DNA of 5,240 nt from assembly GCA_003648395.1 (NCBI GenBank), contig QMPB01000386.1, positions 1-5,240 on the forward strand, in the 5' to 3' direction. Position 1 is the stretch's first letter. Every line of letters begins with the position of its first letter. This document shows, piece after piece, positions 1 to 5,240 of the stretch. The notes beneath the pieces are model-generated. The model did no database searches. It saw only the letters and a program-made list of their open reading frames with translations, and was not told the DNA's origin. The position numbers and the translations under genes were made by a program. This DNA comes from Bacteroidota bacterium (GTDB taxonomy: Bacteria; Bacteroidota; Bacteroidia; Bacteroidales; UBA1556).

Positions 1-1
1 A

Positions 2-361
2 GATTTAATGTATTCAATGCTAGTAAATAGATGGCATGATAATGTGGCTTTTATGTTTAATGAAGAAAAGAGGATGGATGCCAAAAAAGACAGATTAAAC
101 TTTATTGAAGGTTTTATAGACTCATATCCAAGTATATACTTGGATTTAAAACAAGATGAACTCGCAGGTTTTTTCGAACTGCTATTAACACATGGCAAAG
201 ATGAGGACTATTATAATAGAGAGCTTCGAAAGTATAGCATAAACAGGTCTGATGATAATTTCTGGCAAGTATATGACTGGTTCCAAAATAGGTATAATGA
301 AAGCGATAAACTAAATGCTGGTCTTTTCGATTTGAATAGGTATTATCCTATTGCACATTAA
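2..361 (+). CDS. C-terminal fragment of a probable fatty acid cis/trans isomerase (5' end outside window)
   Basis: The reading frame is open from the first complete codon (position 2) to the TAA at 359-361. The ATG at 8 is probably internal, because the frame continues upstream and nothing resembling an intergenic region precedes it. The 119 visible residues include NRWHDNVAFMF near the start, then an SYP motif, an FW-x-x-x-D-W segment, and GLFDLNRY close to the end. From memory, these match the conserved C-terminal end of the fatty acid cis/trans isomerase family (Cti, Pfam CTI). Cti is a periplasmic haem protein that turns cis-unsaturated membrane fatty acids into trans isomers to stiffen the membrane under solvent or heat stress. 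The family's CxxCH haem motif lies near the N-terminus and cannot be seen here, so catalytic competence is untested. The fragment is soluble, rich in aromatic and charged residues, and has no membrane segment. An uncharacterised relative is possible. Confidence 0.72.
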   Translation, partial: DLMYSMLVNRWHDNVAFMFNEEKRMDAKKDRLNFIEGFIDSYPSIYLDLKQDELAGFFELLLTHGKDEDYYNRELRKYSINRSDDNFWQVYDWFQNRYNESDKLNAGLFDLNRYYPIAH

Positions 362-380
362 TATTAATTGTGATTTTTTT
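354..380 (+). terminator. Weak intrinsic terminator overlapping the stop codon of the isomerase-like gene
   Basis: Bases 354-360 pair with 365-372 (T369 bulged) around an ATAT loop, built on the palindrome ATTAATATTAAT at 357-368. One A follows, then seven T's at 374-380. The three outer pairs CAC/GTG give the only GC content, so the hairpin is weak. The layout of hairpin then T-run at the end of a gene fits a rho-independent terminator. The hairpin includes the last sense codons and the TAA, so translating ribosomes would compete with its folding. Confidence 0.5.
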
Positions 381-404
381 GTTCTACGATTACAACAATT
401 TGCT

Positions 405-436
405 CTTGTCTATATAATATAAGATTAGTATATTTG
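405..436 (+). promoter_or_regulatory. Candidate Bacteroidota-type promoter for the giant surface protein gene
   Basis: TATATTTG at 429-436 is an exact match to the -7 element TAnnTTTG recognised by the primary sigma factor of Bacteroidota. A TTG at 406-408 lies 20 bases upstream of it, at about the distance expected for the -33 element (consensus TTTG/TTG). A further TTTG at 399-402 is too far upstream. Transcription would start near 442-445, giving a leader of about 75 bases before the ATG at 519. The region is AT-rich, so a chance match to the short -33 element is possible. The -7 match is the stronger part. Confidence 0.5.
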
Positions 437-492
437 CGAACGTTATACTTAATTATTTAGATCCACTTATTTGCTAAGTCTGCTTTTCATTA

Positions 493-513
493 AGTTATAA
501 CATCATTATAACT
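493..513. promoter_or_regulatory. Perfect 8-bp inverted repeat just upstream of the start codon
   Basis: AGTTATAA (493-500) is an exact reverse complement of TTATAACT (506-513), with the five-base spacer CATCA. The right arm ends five bases before the ATG at 519, so in the mRNA the hairpin would sit in the ribosome-binding region; as DNA it would be a compact dyad downstream of the candidate promoter. It could be a translational control hairpin or a repressor site. With mostly A/T arms it could also be chance. The arms are certain, the function is inferred. Confidence 0.4.
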
Positions 514-518
514 ATAAA

Positions 519-581
519 ATGAAAAAGATATTATTCATACTTTTTACTCTATCACTACTAAATACTCAGCTATTCTCTGCT
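519..581 (+). other. Sec signal peptide of the giant surface protein
   Basis: Residues 1-21 have the three expected parts: a basic start (M-K-K), a hydrophobic core of Ile, Leu and Phe from residue 4 to 14, and a short polar end finishing F-S-A. Cleavage after A21 would leave a mature protein beginning D-Y-Y-W, which is exactly where the first module's entry motif starts. There is no lipobox cysteine, so a lipoprotein is unlikely. This is the export step that precedes type IX secretion across the outer membrane. Confidence 0.85.
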
Positions 582-3500
582 GATTATTATTGGATTGGGG
601 GAAATGGCAATTGGAGTGATATCAACCATTGGGCAACAAGCTCAGGCGGATCAATTAATCATATACAAACTCCAACAGCCAACGACAATGTATTTTTTGA
701 TGCAAATTCTTCTACATCTAATTTTACGGTAAATTTAAACATAGGAACTATATATTGCAAAGATTTTAACTCAAGCCTGCTTAGCAATAATCTTTTATTT
801 ACTGGCATTGCCAACCAATGGAAAATATACGGAAGCTTAATACTTAGCAATAACATAAACATTGCCTCTTACCCAAAAATATTTTTTGAAGCACAAGGAG
901 GAAATCATTATTTAAAAACTTTTCGCAAATTGGGAGGGAAGAAAATCTATTTCAAAGGAGCTGCAAGTTGGACAATTCAGGACAGCTTGCTATGTGGTGA
1001 TATATATTTAGAAAACGGCACATTAATAACCAACTCAAATAATGTAGTTGCTAGTAACCTAATTTCAAATAGCAATAATCCTCGAAATATAGAATTGGGA
1101 TCTTCCGTTATAACGATTAATACATGGGGGGTTTCTGGTAATGGATATACAGTTGACGCAGGTACTTCCGAAATATTTATTAATGGATCAGTTTTCAATC
1201 ACAATTCTAATGGAGCGTATACTTATTACGATATTACATTCAATTCTTTTGGAAATGTGATGAACCAAGGATTACCAATACAGTTTCGCAAAATAGAATT
1301 CAAAGAAGATGGATCAATAACTGGCGATAATACAATTGATAGTTTATTATTTAGAAAAGGGAAGGAATACACCCTTGAATCTTATAGGACTCAAACAATA
1401 AACATGGCATTAGTTGCAAACGGCAATTGCAAGGATCCTATTATAATACGATCACAACATAGCTTTGCAAGTTTCCATAAAGTGTCAGGTGTCGTTGACT
1501 GCAATTACTTAATCCTATCGCATATACATGCTACTGGGGGCGCTAGTTTCAATGCCATAGGATCTATTGATAATGGTGATAATGATGGATGGAATATTAC
1601 AGAGCCACCTTCAAGAGATTTATATTGGGTAGACGATACTGGCGAATGGGGAGATACTACTCACTGGTCGGCAATATCAGGGGGCAATGGAGGCGAGTGT
1701 ATTCCTACAACTGTTGACAATGTATTTATTGACAGCCTATCGCTACCTTTAAACGGTGAAATAGAGTTAAAATACATAGATGGTTATTGTCACAATTTTC
1801 TTTGGACAGATAGTGCTTTTGGATTACTGCTTTTTAGCAATAACCTAAACATTTCAGGGTCTCTAGACTTAAGCTCTTCGAGCTCACTCTCATCAGGAGG
1901 TATAATATTCTTCAGCTCTCACAATAATGGCGAAACTATTAAAACTTCAAATATTAATCTAAACTCAAAACAGTTAATATTTAACGGATATTCAGGAGAA
2001 TGGATACTACAGGATAGTATAAATAATACTGAGGGATCGATTAGTCACCATAGAGGTCATCTTAATACTAATAGTCAATATATAAATATATCTACTCTAT
2101 CCATAACTGGTACCGAAAGTAGAGAATTAAGCCTTGCTAGCTCCATAATAGACATTCAAGCTAATCTATTTATCGAACAGGATACACTAATTGTAAACCC
2201 AAACACATCGCATATAAGATTTCTTACAGGTGCTCCACAAATTTATACTACAGGGCCAAATCCTGACGAGTTTTATAATATGACAATAGCCGGAGATAGC
2301 ACTTATGCTTTTTCTAGAACTGCAGGAACTATTTTTAATAAAATAGAGCGCTTTCAAGACATGATACTTGAGGGTAGTATTGTAAGTGATACTATCATTC
2401 TTAAAAAAGGCAAAACTTATATTTATGATGAAAGAGTTGATAGCATAAGTAATGCATTAATATCCATTGGCGACTGTCATAATGTAATTACTTTACGTGA
2501 TTTTACTGGAAATAATACTTTTGGAATATCAATGCCAGCATCAGCAACTGTAGATGTTACTAATACTGCAATAAGAGGGTGTAATGCAATTGGTGGAGCA
2601 GTATTTGTAGCAAACAACAGTAGTGATTTGGGCTCTAATAGTGGATGGATATTTTCCAATACATCGCAGGATCATTATTGGGTAAATGGTAATGGAAATT
2701 GGCAAGATAGTGCTCATTGGTCACTAAATTCTGGTGGTGCATCAGGAGCCTGTATTCCTAAAATTTTTGATGATGTATATTTTGATTTAAACTCAGGATT
2801 TGCCACTGGTGATAGCGTAATAGTAGATACAAATAATACCTTTTGTAGAGATATGAACTGGACAGGAGTATTAGGAGAACCTGTGTTTTTCGACTCATCA
2901 TCATATGTACATTATATTTCTGGAGATATAAAATTTGTTCCAGAGATGAGCTTTGAGTGCATTACCGAAACCTTTCTTGTTGGTGAGCAGCAGAACAAAA
3001 CTATAGAATCGGCTAGTCAAAGTTTCATGGGAGATATTATAATTGCTGACTCAGGACACTGGACATTAGTAGATACATTGCGTGTATTAACAAAGATAAA
3101 CCAGTACCGAGGAAGTTTCATTTCTGCACAAAACCCAATTTATACATCTTCATATTTTGGCGTATCCGATCACTATAGAAAATTTGATATACAAAATAGC
3201 AAACTATATATTACTCCTGGATACCTAAACAAGATGTTTAGTTGGGATATGGAAAACAACTCTATCCTATTAGCTGCTAATTCAAAAATAATATTTGAAG
3301 AAGGAGGAACTATTGAGGCATCAGGCTCTTCGGGACAATTAGTTCTAAATGATGTATCTTTCTTAGAACAAAAATATGGTATAATTGATCATAATAATAA
3401 TATAAGCATATCATTCAATAATCTTGATTTTGTAGGCGATGGTGAGATAAATGGCGATAATTATATCGATAGTTTATACTTTCACCCTGGAGGTAATTAT

Positions 3501-5240
3501 ATACTAGAGGCAGCGATGCATCAATATATCAATTCCTACTTATTATCTTCGGCAAATTGCTATAACGATATAACGATAAGCTCTGGTTGGGGAGGAGCTG
3601 CCATTATTAATTGCCCTCAGCCCATAAGTCTTAATTATACAAAACTAGAAAACATTACAGCTATTGGTCCTGGCCCTTGGATAGATAATAATGGAACAGA
3701 TTTGGGAGGAAACTCTAGCAACTGGCAGATAATACCAATCCCTTCGCGCAATTTGTATTGGGTAGCCGATGGTGGCGACTGGTGGGATACTGCGCATTGG
3801 TCGCTGAGTACAGGTGGGATTGGTGGCGAATGCTTGCCTACTTATATCGATAATGTAAACTTTGATTCTAATTCTTTTATTACTACTTACGACACAGTAT
3901 TATCAAGCCTTGGGCAAATAGAATGTCACAATATGGAGTGGAATTATATTGTTAGTGAGCCATTTCTAGATATTCAGAGCTTAAATATATACGGCAGCCT
4001 TTTATTAGCTGACACATTAGATATTAGTTCTGTAAATTATATTAATATGAGAGCTTTGGATACAGGAAATGTGATTCGCAGTAGAAATAATGCTCTACCT
4101 GAATTATCTTTTCTTACTGACGGAGCATGGTCGCTAGAAGATGAGTTAAAAGCTCAGAGAATAATTCATGATCAAGGTTATTTTGATAGTAAGGGAAAAA
4201 CTATTTCATCATTATTATACAACTCATGGACCACTAAACCACGCACTCTTAAAATAGAGAACAGTATTTTTAATCTCAATAATTCATTATTAATAAAAAC
4301 TGATAGTTTCAATTTATTTGCCAATAACTCCAATATCAATTTTGATAATACTGGAGTTCCTAATTTCAAATTTACTATAAAGGGAGATAACGAATTAGCA
4401 TTTCATAATGTTAGCTTCAATAAAATTATGGAAGGGAATACTGAAGTACGGAATTATAGTAGTTCGCATCATAGTTTCAATAAAATGACCATTAATAATG
4501 ATGCTACTATATATGGAGAATATATTTTTGACTCTTTATTATTTTATGCGGGAAATACTTATCGTCTAGAAAAAGGGAAAACCCAACATATTAATAATTA
4601 CTGGTTTGTAAGGGGAAATAACTGCTACGCTCTTAATTTACGTTCTACAAAAGATAATGACCAAGCATTTGTTTTAAAGAATGGAGGAATGGTTTCCGCA
4701 GATTTTATGAATGTAAGAGATATAAATGTTGGAGGAAGTTCATTGTATTTTGCAGGTTCATTTAGTACTGATATTTCAAATAATACAGGATGGAATTTCA
4801 CAAATGGTCCACAGTATGTTTATGGATTGGGCGCTGATACTAGCTTTACCCTTGGTGGCAATATTGTACTAACATCTAACAATTTTAATGGTGGGCCAAC
4901 TACAGCATATTTATGGTCAACTGGCAGCACTGCTTCTGAAATAACTATAAATCAAACCGGCTGGTATTATATAACTGTTTCCTATGCTGGAGACTGCACT
5001 GTTTTTGACTCAATATACGTTGGTTGTGATCTTATTATGAACTATAACATTACAAATAATTTATGCTTTGGCGATAGTATTGGTAGCATATTGGCTTTGG
5101 TTCCAGATTCTAATTACTACTATAACTATATATGGTCAAATGGTGATACTACCGATTTTATAAATGGCCTTGGAGCAGGAGATTATTATGTAGAAGTGGG
5201 TGCCGATGGTGGTCTTTGCATTGTTTACGACTCGCTTGAA
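519..5240 (+). CDS. Giant secreted repeat protein with four ~350-residue modules, then Ig-like and SprB-like repeats (3' end outside window)
   Basis: One frame runs from the ATG at 519 to the last base of the window, 1574 codons without a stop. That ATG is the first after an in-frame TAA at 498-500 and directly precedes a signal peptide; the bases before it are A-rich with no Shine-Dalgarno, as is usual in Bacteroidota. The order is signal peptide (1-21), four tandem modules (about 23-358, 369-710, 719-1069, 1080-1425), an Ig-like unit (1437-1504) and a SprB-like unit (1508 onward). The chain is rich in Asn, Ser, Gly, Thr and aromatic residues, with no membrane segment after the signal peptide and no recognisable catalytic motif. 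Dense short strand-like stretches suggest a beta-solenoid or stacked beta-sandwich fold (inference). Proteins of this build in Bacteroidota usually continue with more Ig/SprB repeats and end in a gliding-motility-associated type IX sorting domain. That end is not visible here. The likely role is a surface adhesin or matrix protein. The specific ligand is unknown. Confidence 0.92.
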   Translation, partial: MKKILFILFTLSLLNTQLFSADYYWIGGNGNWSDINHWATSSGGSINHIQTPTANDNVFFDANSSTSNFTVNLNIGTIYCKDFNSSLLSNNLLFTGIANQWKIYGSLILSNNINIASYPKIFFEAQGGNHYLKTFRKLGGKKIYFKGAASWTIQDSLLCGDIYLENGTLITNSNNVVASNLISNSNNPRNIELGSSVITINTWGVSGNGYTVDAGTSEIFINGSVFNHNSNGAYTYYDITFNSFGNVMNQGLPIQFRKIEFKEDGSITGDNTIDSLLFRKGKEYTLESYRTQTINMALVANGNCKDPIIIRSQHSFASFHKVSGVVDCNYLILSHIHATGGASFNAIGSIDNGDNDGWNITEPPSRDLYWVDDTGEWGDTTHWSAISGGNGGECIPTTVDNVFIDSLSLPLNGEIELKYIDGYCHNFLWTDSAFGLLLFSNNLNISGSLDLSSSSSLSSGGIIFFSSHNNGETIKTSNINLNSKQLIFNGYSGEWILQDSINNTEGSISHHRGHLNTNSQYINISTLSITGTESRELSLASSIIDIQANLFIEQDTLIVNPNTSHIRFLTGAPQIYTTGPNPDEFYNMTIAGDSTYAFSRTAGTIFNKIERFQDMILEGSIVSDTIILKKGKTYIYDERVDSISNALISIGDCHNVITLRDFTGNNTFGISMPASATVDVTNTAIRGCNAIGGAVFVANNSSDLGSNSGWIFSNTSQDHYWVNGNGNWQDSAHWSLNSGGASGACIPKIFDDVYFDLNSGFATGDSVIVDTNNTFCRDMNWTGVLGEPVFFDSSSYVHYISGDIKFVPEMSFECITETFLVGEQQNKTIESASQSFMGDIIIADSGHWTLVDTLRVLTKINQYRGSFISAQNPIYTSSYFGVSDHYRKFDIQNSKLYITPGYLNKMFSWDMENNSILLAANSKIIFEEGGTIEASGSSGQLVLNDVSFLEQKYGIIDHNNNISISFNNLDFVGDGEINGDNYIDSLYFHPGGNYILEAAMHQYINSYLLSSANCYNDITISSGWGGAAIINCPQPISLNYTKLENITAIGPGPWIDNNGTDLGGNSSNWQIIPIPSRNLYWVADGGDWWDTAHWSLSTGGIGGECLPTYIDNVNFDSNSFITTYDTVLSSLGQIECHNMEWNYIVSEPFLDIQSLNIYGSLLLADTLDISSVNYINMRALDTGNVIRSRNNALPELSFLTDGAWSLEDELKAQRIIHDQGYFDSKGKTISSLLYNSWTTKPRTLKIENSIFNLNNSLLIKTDSFNLFANNSNINFDNTGVPNFKFTIKGDNELAFHNVSFNKIMEGNTEVRNYSSSHHSFNKMTINNDATIYGEYIFDSLLFYAGNTYRLEKGKTQHINNYWFVRGNNCYALNLRSTKDNDQAFVLKNGGMVSADFMNVRDINVGGSSLYFAGSFSTDISNNTGWNFTNGPQYVYGLGADTSFTLGGNIVLTSNNFNGGPTTAYLWSTGSTASEITINQTGWYYITVSYAGDCTVFDSIYVGCDLIMNYNITNNLCFGDSIGSILALVPDSNYYYNYIWSNGDTTDFINGLGAGDYYVEVGADGGLCIVYDSLE
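585..1592 (+). repeat. Protein module 1 of 4 (residues 23-358)
   Basis: The module opens with YYWIGGNGNW and H-W, followed by N-D-N-V-F-F-D. The central anchor is W151 in SWTIQDSL, the late anchor is D274 in TIDSLLF followed by a G-K-x-Y-x-L-E stretch, and the exit anchor is W358 in DGWNI. Distances from entry W25 are 126, 249 and 333 residues. Unlike the other three modules it lacks the cysteine of the C-(I/L)-P motif before D-N-V, although the usual partner is present (C80 in YCKDF). The second cysteine pair is C304 and C328. Being first in the chain, it may be a capping version of the module (inference). Confidence 0.85.
1623..2648 (+). repeat. Protein module 2 of 4 (residues 369-710)
   Basis: The entry motif is YWV then G-x-W-x-D-x-x-H-W-S (entry W370), followed by E-C-I-P and D-N-V. 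The central anchor is W495 in EWILQDSI, the late anchor D624 in VSDTIIL followed by K-K-G-K-T-Y, and the exit anchor W710 in SGWIF. Distances from the entry W are 125, 254 and 340 residues. Cysteines are C394 (ECIP) and C424 (YCHNF), 30 apart, plus C653 (GDC) and C688. The late IDSL motif is the most divergent of the four, but its position and the following G-K-x-Y keep it in register. It joins module 1 through an 11-residue linker containing PSR. Confidence 0.85.
2673..3725 (+). repeat. Protein module 3 of 4 (residues 719-1069)
   Basis: The entry motif is HYWVNGNGNW with H-W-S (entry W721), then A-C-I-P and D-D-V-Y-F-D. The central anchor is W848 in HWTLVDTL, the late anchor D984 in YIDSLYF, and the exit anchor W1069 in SNWQI, where Asn replaces the usual Gly. 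Distances from the entry W are 127, 263 and 348 residues, the longest of the four. Cysteines are C745 (ACIP) and C776 (FCRDM), 31 apart, plus C1014 (ANC) and C1032. The preceding linker differs from the other two: TSQD replaces PSR(D/N). Confidence 0.85.
3756..4793 (+). repeat. Protein module 4 of 4 (residues 1080-1425)
   Basis: The entry motif is YWV, G-x-W-W-D-T-A-H-W-S (entry W1081), then E-C-L-P and D-N-V-N-F-D. The central anchor is W1204 in AWSLEDEL, the late anchor D1338 in FDSLLF, and the exit anchor W1425 in TGWNF. Distances from the entry W are 123, 257 and 344 residues. Cysteines are C1105 (ECLP) and C1136 (ECHNM), 31 apart. The late cysteine C1369 (NNC) has no partner: no cysteine lies between it and the module end. 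After W1425 there is no further entry motif; the chain passes into the Ig-like unit instead. Confidence 0.85.
4827..5030 (+). other. Ig-like (PKD-type) domain of the giant surface protein
   Basis: Residues 1437-1504 begin with LGADTSFTLGG and contain L-W-S-T-G (W1466), I-x-x-x-x-x-G-W-Y-Y-I-x-V and G-D-C-T-V-x-D-S-I-x-V (C1493). This is the pattern of the short all-beta domains found in many Bacteroidota gliding-motility-associated surface proteins. The family form usually starts LGxDTxxC and pairs that cysteine with the one in the last strand. Here Ser/Phe stand where the first cysteine would be, so C1493 lacks that partner. A structural stalk or spacer role is likely. Confidence 0.7.
5040..5240 (+). 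other. SprB-type repeat domain, cut by the window end
   Basis: Residues 1508-1574 contain LCFGDSIGSI (C1516), Y-x-W-S-N-G-D-T-T (W1539), L-G-A-G-D-Y-Y-V-x-V and a late C1567. This follows the SprB repeat order: C-x-G-x-x-x-G-S-I, then a Tyr-rich strand, W-S-N-G-x-T-T, L-x-A-G-x-Y-x-V-x-V, then C. SprB is the mobile surface adhesin of Flavobacterium gliding, and the repeat is widespread in large type IX-secreted proteins. The Trp-to-Cys spacing (28) and the D-S after the Cys mirror the preceding Ig-like unit (27), so the two behave as tandem units about 73 residues apart. More copies probably follow downstream. Confidence 0.7.

Noticed and set aside
8..10. ATG at 8 as the true start of a short 117-residue gene
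   Set aside because: The frame is open to the window edge, and the visible protein matches a C-terminal end; a gene starting here would lack most of the family's length.
366..400. Inverted repeat AATTGT / ACAATT around a 23-base loop
   Set aside because: Only six A/T-rich pairs with a long loop; the 354-372 hairpin followed by the T-run explains termination better.
470..498. Second promoter candidate, TTTG at 470-473 with TAAGTTAT at 491-498
   Set aside because: The downstream element lacks the TTTG core and the 17-base spacing is short. The 405-436 candidate fits better.
659..862. Minus-strand open frame of 67 codons
   Set aside because: It lies wholly inside the giant plus-strand gene, whose signal peptide and modular repeats show it is the true coding frame. 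The antisense product has no recognisable features.
977..1198. Minus-strand open frame of 73 codons
   Set aside because: Antisense shadow of module 1; no start context, neighbour or motif supports it.
2477..2659. Minus-strand open frame of 60 codons
   Set aside because: Antisense shadow of the end of module 2.
4178..4369. Minus-strand open frame of 63 codons
   Set aside because: Antisense shadow of module 4. Its Leu richness comes from AT-rich sense codons for Asn and Lys.
519..5240. Repeats considered as CRISPR array or mobile element
   Set aside because: The repeats are protein-level, about 1 kb apart, and diverged in DNA. There are no short identical repeats with unique spacers, no transposase and no terminal inverted repeats.

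Overview
The window looks like an AT-rich chromosomal stretch from a member of the phylum Bacteroidota. Three things point there: a promoter matching the TAnnTTTG-type consensus of that phylum, a start codon preceded by A-rich DNA with no Shine-Dalgarno sequence, and a very large secreted protein whose C-terminal part carries Ig-like and SprB-type repeats typical of type IX secretion / gliding-motility-associated surface proteins. I cannot name the genus.

Layout: positions 2-361 (+) are the 3' end of a gene that begins upstream. Its 119 visible residues resemble the C-terminal end of fatty acid cis/trans isomerase. A weak hairpin plus seven T's overlaps its stop codon and probably ends that transcript. 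Positions 362-518 are the only intergenic region. They hold a promoter candidate (405-436) and a perfect 8-bp inverted repeat (493-513) five bases before the next start codon.

From 519 to the window edge, one uninterrupted reading frame (1574 codons, no stop inside the window) encodes a giant exported protein. After a 21-residue signal peptide come four tandem modules of about 350 residues each. They are held in register by four anchor positions: an entry W-x(n)-G-x-W-x-D-x-x-H-W motif, a central W-x-(I/L)-x-D motif, a late (I/F)DSL-like motif and an exit G-W. After the fourth module the protein switches to about 73-residue Ig-like / SprB-like units, the second of which is cut by the window end.

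The two genes appear to be separate transcription units with no evident functional link, the first probably membrane lipid stress adaptation and the second a cell-surface or released adhesin-like protein. The most interesting content is the internal architecture of the giant protein, namely its regular four-module repeat and the pattern of cysteine pairs within it. I saw no RNA genes, CRISPR arrays, mobile elements or defence system.
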